Assembly: GCF_001028665.1 (NCBI RefSeq)
Contig: NZ_CP011506.1
Span: 1-64,000, forward strand
Direction of reading: 5' to 3'
DNA from: Burkholderia pyrrocinia
GTDB taxonomy: Bacteria; Pseudomonadota; Gammaproteobacteria; Burkholderiales; Burkholderiaceae
DNA: 64,000 nucleotides
Part shown: positions 8,424-17,724 of the stretch, one piece after another
How positions within the stretch are numbered: position 1 is the stretch's first letter
Layout: each line of letters starts with the position of its first letter
Made by a program: the position numbers and the translations under genes
The notes under the pieces: generated by a model
Seen by the model: only the letters and a program-made list of their open reading frames with translations
The model's database searches: none
Told to the model about the DNA's origin: nothing

Positions 8424-9236
8424 ATGAGCCAGCACGTTAAAGACTACCTGACACCGGACGAGGCCATGCAGATGCTGCATGCACAACTCTCGCACGGCGC
8501 GGATCTGTACCGCTTTCTGTTGACGCGTCGGGTAATGCACCTGACGGGAGGGGTGGTCCAGCACGGCCCGCTCGCGGGCTTCAACATCGGCCGGCATGCG
8601 ACCTGGCGGGAAGAGGACAACGCGTCCAAGGTGCTGGGCTTCTACGAACAGGAAGTGTGCGCCCTGCTCGACCGACTTTCCGGACGGTGTGATGTTCTGG
8701 TCGATCTGGGCGGCGCCGATGGCTTCTATGCGGTCGGCATGGTCGAACGCGGGCACTTTCGCGAATCGCACTGCTTCGAGATCGAGGATCAGAGCCGCGC
8801 GAACATCGCCGCGATCGCGGCCGACAACGGCGTGGCCGGGCGGGTTCATCTTTACGGTGCCGCGACTTCGACGTTCGCCCGTGACCTCACTGCAGCGGGC
8901 GTCGACTTTCGTCGTGCCGCGGTCCTGGTCGACATCGAAAGCAACGAGTTCGAAGTCCTCACCGCCCAGTGCCTCCACGACCTGCGTCATTCACACGTGA
9001 TCGTCGAAATTCACGACTTCATGCGCCCGCATGACGGCGCGCAGCGCTACGCCGAGCTGCGCGAGCGCGCGCAAGTCGATTTCCACGTCCATTCCTTTAC
9101 TACCGGGGCGCGAGATCCGTCGTCGATCCCGTTTTTACGCAATGGCTGGACCGATACCGATCGCTGGTTGCTCTGCTCGGAGAGCCGCGCGACTTTGATG
9201 ACCTGGCTGTATCTCGAACCGAAGGAGACCTGCTGA
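8424..9236 (+). CDS. class I SAM-dependent methyltransferase, FkbM-like
   Basis: 270 aa. Motif I is VDLGGADGFYAVGM around residue 93, followed by an acidic strand end (CFEIED, about 115) and a motif IV-like VLVDIESNEFEVL near 173. This pattern fits Rossmann-fold methyltransferases of the FkbM type, which O-methylate small molecules or glycans. No substrate is evident. It lies immediately upstream of the trimeric autotransporter, separated by a perfect hairpin; a role in modifying a surface structure would be speculation. Confidence 0.6.
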   Translation: MSQHVKDYLTPDEAMQMLHAQLSHGADLYRFLLTRRVMHLTGGVVQHGPLAGFNIGRHATWREEDNASKVLGFYEQEVCALLDRLSGRCDVLVDLGGADGFYAVGMVERGHFRESHCFEIEDQSRANIAAIAADNGVAGRVHLYGAATSTFARDLTAAGVDFRRAAVLVDIESNEFEVLTAQCLHDLRHSHVIVEIHDFMRPHDGAQRYAELRERAQVDFHVHSFTTGARDPSSIPFLRNGWTDTDRWLLCSESRATLMTWLYLEPKETC

Positions 9237-9265
9237 CATTAATCCAGGAGCTGCACAAAAAAAGC

Positions 9266-9305
9266 GCCGCAATCCGATGACCTTGGCCGGGAGACGGATT
9301 GCGGC
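9266..9305. terminator. perfect 11-bp hairpin between methyltransferase and adhesin
   Basis: GCCGCAATCCG at 9266-9276 pairs perfectly with CGGATTGCGGC at 9295-9305 across an 18-nt loop. An A7 run at 9257-9263 would give a U-tract on the minus strand. On the plus strand there is no U-tract, so this may be a processed terminator, a leader hairpin for the adhesin gene 40 bases downstream, or part of a repeat family. Confidence 0.5.
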
Positions 9306-9347
9306 GGGAATTCACAAACCACCGTTGTTATTCTGAGGTAATTGTAG

Positions 9348-12300
9348 ATGAATCACCTTTCATACCCTGCAATGCGCGATTCGTTGCGCGTGCGGCGGAA
9401 GTTGATCGCTGTCACGGTAACGACTGCTGTACTCGCGCTTTCCGGTGAGGCGTCGGCGCAGTACGTCAGTGTCAACTCCACCGGAAGCGCTGCCCATGCG
9501 AGCGGAACGGACGGCATCGCCGTAGGCTCTGCGGCCACGGCCGCCGGCAGCGACAGCACCGCTATCGGCACAAACGCGCGTGTTTATCCCATTACCGATA
9601 CCGGTTCAATGGCGCTCGGATACGGAGCGAAGGTCGCGCCGGGCGGTGCAACCACGTCATCCGGAAACCTCGCGATTGGTGTGAATGCGGCCGTTGGCGG
9701 GAATACCGCAGGCGACATTTCAAATGCGATCGCGATCGGCACGAGCGCAGTGTCGGAGCGGTCGGGCGGGATCTCCATCGGCGCCTCCAGCCACAACGCC
9801 GGAGCGGCAATCGCGATCGGCAATAATGCGTCGACCGGCATCGACGGTCAGATTGCAATCGGCACGGGCGCCCTCGCCGATCCTTCATCGTTCGGCACAC
9901 CGGGCGGCATCGCGATCGGGCAAAACTCGTATACCAGCGGGGTTGGCGCGGCATTGGGGGTGGATGCACACGCATCGGGCAACTCTGTCGCGGCCGGCGC
10001 CAACTCGTACGCAGGATGGCGCGACACTGCCGTCGGCGTGCAAGCGACGGCCACGGGAGACACATCTGTCGCCATCGGTTATCAGAGCAATGACGCGGGT
10101 CGCGATCGGGTCGTCAGCGTTGGCGCGAGCGGTCTGACGCGCGCCGTGACGAACGTGACGGCGGGAACGAAGACGACGGACGCGGCAAACGTCGGCCAGC
10201 TGCCCGGCACGATCAACGGTAACGTCGTGACGATGGGAAACATGTTGACGCCGGGTGCCAGCGTCGGCCCCGCGACGGTCACGAACGTGGCTCCTGGCAC
10301 GTTGACGGGCGGGAGCACGGACGCGGTCAACGGCTCGCAATTGTTCACAACCAATCTGGCCGTCACGACCCACAAGCAGATGCTCGACAACCTGTCAGGG
10401 CGCGTTGTAAACGGCACGATCGGTCTGGTGCAGCAGCAGGCCGGCGCACCAGGCAGCGGCACGATTACGGTGGGGGCACAGACCGGCGGTACGTCCGTCG
10501 ATCTCACCGGCACTGACGGGGCGCGCACCATCTCCGGTGTTGCCGCCGGCACGGCGACGACCGATGCGGTCAACGTTGGCCAGCTGAACACGGTCGCCAG
10601 CGTCGCGTCGAACTCGGTGCAGTACGACACTACCGGCCACACGTCGGTGACGCTCGGCGGGGCCGCGGCTGCAGCGCCGGTCGCGCTGACGAACGTGGCG
10701 GCCGGCACGCTGTCGGCAACGAGCGTTGATGCTGTCAACGGCGCGCAGCTGTTCGCGGCCAATCAGGCCGTCGCGAACACCTCGACGTCGGTCACGAACC
10801 TCACGAACGGCATCAACGCCGGAACGGTCGGCCTCGTTCAGCAAACCGGCGGCGCACCGGGCAGCGGCCCGATCACGGTCGGCGCACAGACCGGCGGCAT
10901 GTCCGTCGACTTCACCGGGACGAACGGCGCACGCACACTCTCGGGCGTCGCAGCGGGTACGGCAACGACGGATGCCGTCAATGTCGGCCAGCTCAGTGCA
11001 GTCGCCGGCGCGACGGCCAACGCGGTCCAGTATGACAGTACCGGCCACACGTCGGTCACGCTCGGCGGCACGACGGCTGCATCGCCCGTCGCGCTGACGA
11101 ACGTGGCGGCCGGCACGCTGTCCGCCTCGAGCACCGACGCCGTCAACGGTTCACAGCTGAACACGACGAATCAGGCCGTCGCGAACACCTCGACGTCGGT
11201 CACGAACCTCATGAGCGGCATCAACGCCGGCACGGTCGGCCTGGTGCAACAGGCCGGCGGTGCGCCGGGCACCGGCACGATCACGGTCGGTGCGCAGACC
11301 AGCGGCACGGCTGTCGATTTCGCCGGCACGAACGGTGCGCGTACGCTGTCCGGCGTCGCGGGCGGCACGGCAACCACCGATGCCGTAAACGTCGGGCAGC
11401 TCAACGTCGTCGCAAGTACCGCGTCGAATTCGGTGCAGTACGACAACGCTGGCCACGCGTCGGTGACGCTCGGCGGCACGGCAGCTGCAGCGCCGGTCGC
11501 GCTGACGAACGTGGCGGCCGGCACGCTGTCCGCGTCGAGCACGGACGCCGTCAACGGTGCGCAACTGAACACGACCAACCAGGCCGTAGCGAACACGTCG
11601 ACGTCGGTGACGAATTTGTCGGCAAGCATCAATGCGGGCACGGTCGGTCTGGTGCAACAGGCCGGCGGTGCGCCGGGCAGCGGCACGATTACGGTCGGTG
11701 TGCAGACCGGCGGCACAACGGTCGATTTCGCCGGCACGAACGGCGCACGTACGCTGTCCGGCGTCGCGGCCGGCATCGCAGCGACCGACGTCGTGAACGT
11801 CGGGCAGCTCGATGCCGTCGCCGGCACCGCGTCGAACTCGGTCCAGTACGACAACGCCGACCATACAGTCGTCACACTCGGCGGCACCGCGGCAGGAGCG
11901 CCCGTCGCGCTGAGGAACGTGGCGGCCGGCACGCTGTCGGCCGCGAGCGCGGACGCGGTCAACGGCGCTCAACTGTTCGCGACGAACCAGGCCGTCGCGA
12001 GCACGTCGACGTCGGTGACGAATCTGTCGGCCAGCATCGATGCGGGCACGGTCGGCCTGGTGCGGCAGGCGGGCGGTGCGCCGGGAAGTGGCCCGATCAC
12101 GGTTGGCGCGCAAACCGGCGGCCCGTCCGTCGACTTCGCCGGGACGACCGGTCCGCGCACGCTGGCCGGCGTCGCGGCTGGCACCGCTGCGACCGATGCG
12201 GTCAACGTTGGTCAGCTGAGCACGGTGGTCGGTACCGCGTCGAACTCGGTCCAGTACGACAACGCGGGCCATACGTCGGTCACGCTCGGCGGTACCGCGG

Positions 12301-14336
12301 CGGCAGCGCCGGTCGCGCTCACAAACGTGGCGGCCGGCACGCTGTCGGCCGCGAGCACGGACGCGGTTAACGGGGCACAGCTGAACACGACCAATCAGGC
12401 CGTCGCGAGCACGTCGAGATCTCTGATGAATCTGTCGGCAAGCATCGACGCCGGCACGGTCGGTGTGGTGCAGCAAGTCGGCGGCGCTCCGGGCAGAGGC
12501 GCGATCACGGTCGGCGCGCAGACCGGCGGCACGTCTGTCGATTTCTCCGGGGCGAGCGGCGCACGCACGCTCTCGGGCGTCGCGGCCGGCACCGCCGCAA
12601 CGGATGCCGTCAATGTCGGCCAGCTCGGCGCAGTTGCCGGCGTCGCGGCGAACGCGGTGCAGTACGACAACGCGGGCCATACGTCGGTCACGCTCGGCGG
12701 TGCGGCAGCTGCAGCGTCGGTGGTGCTCACGAACGTGGCGGCCGGCACGCTGTCGGCATCGAGCGTCGATGCCGTCAACGGTGGCCAACTGTTCGCAACG
12801 AATCAGGCGGTCGCCAACACGTCGACGGTCGTCACGAACCTGTCGAACGGCATTGCGGCAGGCACGGTCGGTCTGGTGCAACAGGCCGGCGGTGCACCCG
12901 GCACCGGGCAGATCACGGTCGGCGGGCAAACCGGCGGCACGTCGGTCGACTTCTCCGGCACGGACGGGACGCGCAAGCTGTCTGGCGTCTCCGCCGGCGC
13001 GGCCGCAACCGATGCCGTCAACGTCAGCCAGCTCAATGCAGTTGCTGGCGTCGCAACCAACGCGGTGCAGTACGACAACGCGGGCCACACGTCGGTCACG
13101 CTCGGCGGCGCAGGTGCTGCAGCGCCGGTTGCTTTGACGAACGTGGCCGCCGGAGCGCTATCGGCCTCGAGTACGGACGCCGTCAACGGCGCACAACTGT
13201 ATGCGACGAATCAAGCGTTGTCCGGCACAACGTCGACCGTCAACGCCCTGTCGACAGGAATCGCGGCCGGTACGATCGGTCTTGTGCAGCAGGCAGGCGG
13301 TGCACCCGGCACTGGGATGATCACAATCGGCGCGAAAACAGGCGGCACCGCTATAGACGTCTCCGGCACCAGCGGTGCGCGGCAACTGAAGGGGGTTGCC
13401 GCCGGGACTGACGCGACCGATGCAGTCAACGTCAGCCAGCTCAATGCCACCATCAGTAGCGCGACCGCGAATGCTGTCGTCTACGACAGCGCGGCGCGAT
13501 CGATCGTGACCCTCGGCGGACTCGGCGCATCGGTGCCGGTGACGTTGCGCAATGTGGCGGCTGGCGTTTTGTCCGGCAATAGCACCGACGCCGTCAACGG
13601 CTCCCAGCTCTACATGACGAACCAGGCTGTCGCCGCTAACACGGGTGCGATTGACGCTCTCACGAACAGCCTGACCGACGTCCAGCGCTCCATGGCCAGG
13701 AACGCAGCGCAACTGCAGCCGATCGTCAGTGCCGATGCGTTGAAGTACTTCGCGGCATCGTCGACCGGTGCACCTGCGAGCGCGAGCGGCACAGAGACAG
13801 TTGCAGCTGGAGGCAATGCACTTGCCGCCGGTGCCCACAGTGTCGCAATCGGTACCGGCGCACAGGCAATCGGCAGTGGCGCTCTCGCGCTCGGTGCGAA
13901 TACATCGGCCAAGGGAAGCAACTCAATCGCCCTCGGTCAGGGTTCCGCCGCGTCGGCCGACAACACCGTATCAATTGGCAACAGTGCGACGGGGCTCACG
14001 CGCACGCTGACGAACGTCTCTGCCGGTGTCGCACCGACCGACGCCGTCAATGTCCGGCAGCTCAGCGACGCGGTCGGAGGGCTGCGCTCGCAGATCGAGC
14101 ACGACCGGGCCGATGCGAACGGTGGCTCGGCCAGTGCCGTTGCGATCGCATCGCTGCCGCAGGCGCCCGCGCCTGGTCACAGCGTCGTGTCGATCGGCGG
14201 GGGCACGTATGCGGGTCAATCCGCAGTGGCGGTCGGCATGTCCACCTACGCCGGCCGCTGGATCTTGAAGGCATCCGGTTCGACCAACACACGCGGCACG
14301 GTCGCTGCCGGTGCTGGTGCCGCGTACGTCTGGTAA
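9348..14336 (+). CDS. trimeric autotransporter adhesin (YadA/BpaC-like)
   Basis: 1662 aa. An extended signal peptide ends near ASA-Q (cleavage about 37/38). Residues 38-290 are YadA-like head repeats (many SVAIG/AIAIG motifs), then a neck motif (DAANVGQL). A stalk of eight repeats of 136 aa spans about 312-1400; each has LTNVAAGTLS, DAVNGAQL, VGLVQQAGGAPG and DAVNVGQL. A short second head lies around 1475-1540. The last 70 residues are a membrane anchor ending in aromatic AYVW. Such proteins trimerise through the anchor in the outer membrane and mediate adhesion and autoaggregation. The ribosome binding site is TGAGGTAA. The gene is complete. Confidence 0.9.
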   Translation: MNHLSYPAMRDSLRVRRKLIAVTVTTAVLALSGEASAQYVSVNSTGSAAHASGTDGIAVGSAATAAGSDSTAIGTNARVYPITDTGSMALGYGAKVAPGGATTSSGNLAIGVNAAVGGNTAGDISNAIAIGTSAVSERSGGISIGASSHNAGAAIAIGNNASTGIDGQIAIGTGALADPSSFGTPGGIAIGQNSYTSGVGAALGVDAHASGNSVAAGANSYAGWRDTAVGVQATATGDTSVAIGYQSNDAGRDRVVSVGASGLTRAVTNVTAGTKTTDAANVGQLPGTINGNVVTMGNMLTPGASVGPATVTNVAPGTLTGGSTDAVNGSQLFTTNLAVTTHKQMLDNLSGRVVNGTIGLVQQQAGAPGSGTITVGAQTGGTSVDLTGTDGARTISGVAAGTATTDAVNVGQLNTVASVASNSVQYDTTGHTSVTLGGAAAAAPVALTNVAAGTLSATSVDAVNGAQLFAANQAVANTSTSVTNLTNGINAGTVGLVQQTGGAPGSGPITVGAQTGGMSVDFTGTNGARTLSGVAAGTATTDAVNVGQLSAVAGATANAVQYDSTGHTSVTLGGTTAASPVALTNVAAGTLSASSTDAVNGSQLNTTNQAVANTSTSVTNLMSGINAGTVGLVQQAGGAPGTGTITVGAQTSGTAVDFAGTNGARTLSGVAGGTATTDAVNVGQLNVVASTASNSVQYDNAGHASVTLGGTAAAAPVALTNVAAGTLSASSTDAVNGAQLNTTNQAVANTSTSVTNLSASINAGTVGLVQQAGGAPGSGTITVGVQTGGTTVDFAGTNGARTLSGVAAGIAATDVVNVGQLDAVAGTASNSVQYDNADHTVVTLGGTAAGAPVALRNVAAGTLSAASADAVNGAQLFATNQAVASTSTSVTNLSASIDAGTVGLVRQAGGAPGSGPITVGAQTGGPSVDFAGTTGPRTLAGVAAGTAATDAVNVGQLSTVVGTASNSVQYDNAGHTSVTLGGTAAAAPVALTNVAAGTLSAASTDAVNGAQLNTTNQAVASTSRSLMNLSASIDAGTVGVVQQVGGAPGRGAITVGAQTGGTSVDFSGASGARTLSGVAAGTAATDAVNVGQLGAVAGVAANAVQYDNAGHTSVTLGGAAAAASVVLTNVAAGTLSASSVDAVNGGQLFATNQAVANTSTVVTNLSNGIAAGTVGLVQQAGGAPGTGQITVGGQTGGTSVDFSGTDGTRKLSGVSAGAAATDAVNVSQLNAVAGVATNAVQYDNAGHTSVTLGGAGAAAPVALTNVAAGALSASSTDAVNGAQLYATNQALSGTTSTVNALSTGIAAGTIGLVQQAGGAPGTGMITIGAKTGGTAIDVSGTSGARQLKGVAAGTDATDAVNVSQLNATISSATANAVVYDSAARSIVTLGGLGASVPVTLRNVAAGVLSGNSTDAVNGSQLYMTNQAVAANTGAIDALTNSLTDVQRSMARNAAQLQPIVSADALKYFAASSTGAPASASGTETVAAGGNALAAGAHSVAIGTGAQAIGSGALALGANTSAKGSNSIALGQGSAASADNTVSIGNSATGLTRTLTNVSAGVAPTDAVNVRQLSDAVGGLRSQIEHDRADANGGSASAVAIASLPQAPAPGHSVVSIGGGTYAGQSAVAVGMSTYAGRWILKASGSTNTRGTVAAGAGAAYVW
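10283..13550 (+). repeat. eight tandem 408-bp repeats in the adhesin stalk
   Basis: The repeat boundary (a)acgtggc(g) recurs at 10283, 10691, 11099, 11507, 11915, 12323, 12731 and 13139, exactly 408 bases apart. The next boundary, at about 13551, is 3-4 bases later than expected. Each unit is 136 codons, so gain or loss of units keeps frame. The units are similar but not identical, with the last one most diverged. Confidence 0.9.
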
Positions 14337-14372
14337 CGCCCCGTCGACCCTTTCATTTACCTGGAGACTCAG

Positions 14373-14822
14373 ATGAAACGACCCAACTATCGCTCTGCTC
14401 TGCTCGCCGCGTGTGCTGCCGTTGCGGCGTTCCTCGTTACCGCCGCCTTTGGCCAGCGCGCCTGGCCGATCGTGGCAGCAACGCTGCTGGCGATTCCGCT
14501 GGCATCACTGTTCGTCAAAGCGACAAATCGATGGCGCCGGCAGCAGGCGGCCGACCGACCCACCGTGACGATTACCGAGGCCACCGTTTGGGAGTTACGG
14601 CTCAATGATGTGCCGGCGGCTGAAGTGCCCGAGCACGTCGTTCGTCGCATCGAGCACGAACTCGCGCAGGAGCGGCAATGGGATCTGCGTGTCGCGTCGA
14701 TCCTCAGCTATGCCGGCGCCGTCCTGTGCCAGCTCGCGTACACCGTACTGTGCATACCGCTCGCGATCTTCGCCTTCGCGGGCCTGTCATGGGCACTTAA
14801 CGGAAATCGTCCGCACAAATGA
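14373..14822 (+). CDS. small multi-pass membrane protein
   Basis: 149 aa; ATG preceded by CTGGAGACTCAG. Two hydrophobic segments at about residues 8-25 and 29-48 and two near 110-126 and 128-142 flank a soluble middle with EATVWELRLNDVPAAEVPEHVVRRIEHEL. No family recognised. It is 36 bases after the adhesin gene and followed by a terminator, so it is probably the last gene of that transcript. Confidence 0.55.
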   Translation: MKRPNYRSALLAACAAVAAFLVTAAFGQRAWPIVAATLLAIPLASLFVKATNRWRRQQAADRPTVTITEATVWELRLNDVPAAEVPEHVVRRIEHELAQERQWDLRVASILSYAGAVLCQLAYTVLCIPLAIFAFAGLSWALNGNRPHK

Positions 14823-14826
14823 AAAA

Positions 14827-14846
14827 CCCCCGTTGACGGACGGGGG
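14827..14846 (+). terminator. terminator after the adhesin/membrane protein unit
   Basis: CCCCCGT pairs with ACGGGGG around a 6-nt loop. The stem is preceded by five A residues and followed by CTCTT. It lies five bases after the stop of the upstream gene. Confidence 0.65.
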
Positions 14847-15053
14847 CTCTTCAAGATGAAGCGCGACGGAGAAAGAGCAATCGGCAACACCACAACGAAG
14901 CCGATTCTATCGAAGCTCTTTTCGCTGTCAAGCGACATCTGTGTGACCACAACCATCCTAAATTGAGCGCCAGATGAATCGAAAGACCGAGGGCGGGAAA
15001 TACTCCCGACACGCGCAGCGCACTGCGCCAGCAGGGGCCGTCGACGACTGTCG

Positions 15054-16040
15054 TTGCCGACACCGGACAACACATTCACGAACATCCGATCGATCGACGT
15101 CGATCGGCAGGGAGCGCGGCTGCCGATAGGTTCGCGCGTGAACTTCCCTTTCCTCGATCCGCATCTGCCCGACCGGTCCAATCCTGTCGGCGTGGGCGCG
15201 CCTGATCAGCTGACGGCTGCGGCCGCGCCGATCGGCGCGCACCGCATGCGCGTCGCCAAGACGGTGCTGCCCGAGCGCGTGTGGCCCGACGACATCCCGT
15301 CGCCGGCGCCGGCGAACGCACCGCGGATTCTGCGCGAGCTCAAGACTCGCCTGTCGCGCTACCTTGACAAGCCCGCGCAGTGGCTCGCGCAGCTGAACGC
15401 GGCGAACGGCAGCCGTCGGCAGCAGCGCAGCGAGCGACGTCTCGCGTGCGTGCAGCTCGCGCGCGCGATGATCAAGTATTGCGACTTGCGCACGATGCGC
15501 ATCGGTGTGCCGGGCGCGGCTGGCTGGATCGATTTCACGCTGCCGTACCTTGCGGCCCAGGCTGGCCTGTCGGAGCGCCGTGCCGAGCGCGCGCTGCGCG
15601 ACCTGCAGAAGGCTCGGCTGGTGAAGGTGCGGCGCCAGTGCGAACTCGAGGAAACCGAGCAAGGGGTGCGGTACAAGGGCGTCGCGTCGATCAAGTATCT
15701 GACGTCGACGCTCTTCGAGGCGTTCGGGCTCGGCAAATGGCTGCGGCACGAACGCACGCGCGCGCACCTGCGTGCACAGCGCCGCGCGAACCAGCAGCGC
15801 AAGCGAACGCAGCAGGGTTCGGCGCTGGGCGCGCAGCTCGTCGAGCAACTCGCCGGCATCGAGGCACGCGCCCGGCGCCAGGCTGCAGCAGCGGGTGCCG
15901 CACAGCGCGAAGCGGCCGACCTTGACCGTGCGATCAAGCTGCGTGTCGGCGAACTGCTGCACGCGCACCCGGACTGGGATCGGGACACCCTCTATGCCGC
16001 CGCTCGGCGGCAGCTCGCCCCACCCGGCGATTCCGTTTAG
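15054..16040 (+). CDS. repA: plasmid replication initiator, IncFII RepA-like
   Basis: About 328 aa from a TTG at 15054; GTG at 15138 (product starting VNFPFLDPHLPDRS) is an alternative start. The core (about 120-210) has QRSERRLACVQLARAMIKYC, then DLRTMRIGVPG, then LPYLAAQAGLSERRAERALR. This is the helix-turn-helix-containing pattern I associate with RepFII-type RepA proteins. The C-terminal third is an Arg/Gln/Ala-rich helix. RepFII initiators act mainly in cis on an origin just downstream of their gene, and here a perfect DnaA box and AT-rich repeats lie about 170 bases after the stop. No leader peptide or antisense copy-control RNA was identified upstream. This is one of two initiators in the window. 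Confidence 0.65.
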   Translation: MPTPDNTFTNIRSIDVDRQGARLPIGSRVNFPFLDPHLPDRSNPVGVGAPDQLTAAAAPIGAHRMRVAKTVLPERVWPDDIPSPAPANAPRILRELKTRLSRYLDKPAQWLAQLNAANGSRRQQRSERRLACVQLARAMIKYCDLRTMRIGVPGAAGWIDFTLPYLAAQAGLSERRAERALRDLQKARLVKVRRQCELEETEQGVRYKGVASIKYLTSTLFEAFGLGKWLRHERTRAHLRAQRRANQQRKRTQQGSALGAQLVEQLAGIEARARRQAAAAGAAQREAADLDRAIKLRVGELLHAHPDWDRDTLYAAARRQLAPPGDSV

Positions 16041-16737
16041 CCGGCGCGCTGCGGCCGGTTCTCTAACCTGACCACCTTCCCCCTATCGCGCAAGCGAGGC
16101 ACCCGCACGTCCGGATGGCCGATTTGCCGGCTTTTCCCGCGCGCGCGCGGGGCCCTGCAGGCGGAAAAAGCGCCGGCGATTGCACGATTTTGCGATCGCC
16201 GCGTGCAGCGCTGTGGATAAAAGCATTTAAATGTCGGGTCTGATCGTATTTAAGTGTCGGCTCTTATTCAGGACACAGATCTTACCTATCCCTCCAAATC
16301 CAGCCGCGGCAATGCCGCGGTGTCACGCGGGCTCCGCCCGCTTGGCAGGAAACCCCCACGGGCTGCATGCGCTTTCCACCGGCAGGCCGTAAGCGCTACG
16401 GCGGCCGCTGGCCGCCGCACCGCTAACGGCGCGACAAAAGATTTCGGGGCGCGTCAGAGCCGCACCCCGAAATCAGCGCGCGCGCGTGCGCGCCCAGCTG
16501 CCCGCAAGCACCGTCGACTATCCCCGGCAGCTTAGCTTTCAGAGAGGGGAGGATAATCTAATTACGCAACTAACGGTCATGCGGATCCCCCCGCCGAAAT
16601 TTTCCGCTGCCACTCCACACCCCCCATGTCTACAAGAACATGGCCGCCCTCAACCCTCGTGGAATCCGCACAATTCTGTTCAGCCCGTGCCTGAGCGCGA
16701 TACTCTGTTGGAAGAGCAATGGTTATGGGAGACGACG
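16041..16737. other. putative RepA-dependent origin region (no genes)
   Basis: A perfect DnaA box (TGTGGATAA, 16212-16220) is followed by two direct repeats, ATTTAAATGTCGG (16225-16237) and ATTTAAGTGTCGG (16248-16260), which could be a melting or initiator-binding site. The rest is GC-rich with hairpins: GCGGGC-TCC-GCCCGC near 16328-16342, and GATTTCGGGG (16440-16449) pairing with CCCCGAAATC (16465-16474). The short open frame at 16254-16535 is Arg/Ala-rich and not convincing. Location downstream of an IncFII-like repA is the expected place for such an origin. Confidence 0.5.
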
Positions 16738-17649
16738 ATGTGCTACTCGGCCAAGATCCAGGCGAACTATCGAGAGTACGTCCGACGTTACGGCGCCGAC
16801 ATGGACATCGAGACGTTCCGGCGCATCTTTTTCGCGCGCGCATCCGGCGCCGACATCAAGATCCCGAAAGCGGTCGAGGCCGCGTTCGCCGGTGTCGATG
16901 ACGAAATCTCGGCCGCGATCGCCGCGTATCGGAGCCGGTGGACACAGAAGCTGGAGACCGCTCTGTTCGAGCAGCGAGCGCGGCTCGTCGCGGCCGAGAA
17001 GAAGCTCGCCGTGAAGATCACGAAGAAAGCCAGCGAGGACGTTCGGATCGCCACAAACAAGATCGATGCGGCAACGCGCGGGCTCGACGATCTTCGCCGG
17101 CAGGACCTGCAGGAGCGTGATTCGCGGATCTTCCCCGGTTGGTATGCGCCCGTGCTGATCGAACTCGACGGCAAGCGCATGGTCGTGCCGATGCGGTATC
17201 GATGCCGCATACCTGGCTGGACCGAAGCGGACGAGCGTGCCAAGGACGGTTCGTATAACGCCAGGGCCGATTCGCTCAGTACCGCCTGGCGGAAGGTTTT
17301 TGGCTTCACGCACGGCCTCTTGCTCGTCGACGCTTTTTTCGAAAACGTGAAGCGCGACGGCCAAAACGTCGTGCTTCGCTTCGACCCGACGCCCCCGCAG
17401 CACATGCAGGTCGCCTGCCTGTGGACGCGCACCGAGATCCCCGGCGCCGACGATTTGTGGTCCTTCGCGGCGATCACCGACGACCCACCACCGGAAGTGG
17501 CGGCTGCCGGACACGATAGGTGCATCGTCCCCATTAAATCCTCGAACGTCGACGCCTGGCTGGCACCAGACCCAAGCCGGCGCGCGCAGCTGCGCGAGAT
17601 CCTCGCCGACCGCGAGCGGCCGTACTACGAGCACCAGCTCGCAGCGTAA
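16738..17649 (+). CDS. SRAP/HMCES-like SOS-associated protein with insertion
   Basis: 303 aa starting Met-Cys; the start at 16738 is fixed by the need for Cys2. Cys2, Asn174 (YNARAD), Glu202 (DAFFEN) and His259 (AAGHDRCIVPI) fit the SRAP catalytic set (Cys2, Asn75, Glu105, His160 in E. coli YedK, from memory). SRAP proteins crosslink to abasic sites in single-stranded DNA through Cys2 after removal of the initiator Met, shielding them. About 100 extra residues between Cys2 and the Asn motif, with a charged coiled-coil-like stretch (70-125), distinguish it from YedK. It sits just upstream of the SOS mutasome genes, consistent with a DNA-damage role. Confidence 0.75.
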   Translation: MCYSAKIQANYREYVRRYGADMDIETFRRIFFARASGADIKIPKAVEAAFAGVDDEISAAIAAYRSRWTQKLETALFEQRARLVAAEKKLAVKITKKASEDVRIATNKIDAATRGLDDLRRQDLQERDSRIFPGWYAPVLIELDGKRMVVPMRYRCRIPGWTEADERAKDGSYNARADSLSTAWRKVFGFTHGLLLVDAFFENVKRDGQNVVLRFDPTPPQHMQVACLWTRTEIPGADDLWSFAAITDDPPPEVAAAGHDRCIVPIKSSNVDAWLAPDPSRRAQLREILADRERPYYEHQLAA

Positions 17650-17686
17650 ACGCGGGAGTTGGTAGGGCGGTTATCTCTGTCATATA

Positions 17687-17702
17687 CTGTACAAGCATAC
17701 AG
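17687..17702. promoter_or_regulatory. LexA (SOS) box before imuA
   Basis: CTGTACAAGCATACAG matches the LexA consensus CTGT-N8-ACAG exactly, in an AT-rich stretch 23 bases before the imuA start. It predicts SOS induction of imuA-imuB-dnaE2. Confidence 0.85.
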
Positions 17703-17724
17703 TATTTTGCGTAACCGACCCCCA

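Noticed and set aside
11151..13088. Long minus-strand frame opposite the adhesin repeats
   Set aside because: Arises from codon bias in repetitive GC-rich DNA; the plus strand encodes a coherent autotransporter and the reverse product is Arg-rich with no motif.
16254..16535. 93-aa frame after the DnaA box
   Set aside because: Arg/Ala-rich, no ribosome binding site, contains the hairpins of the origin region.
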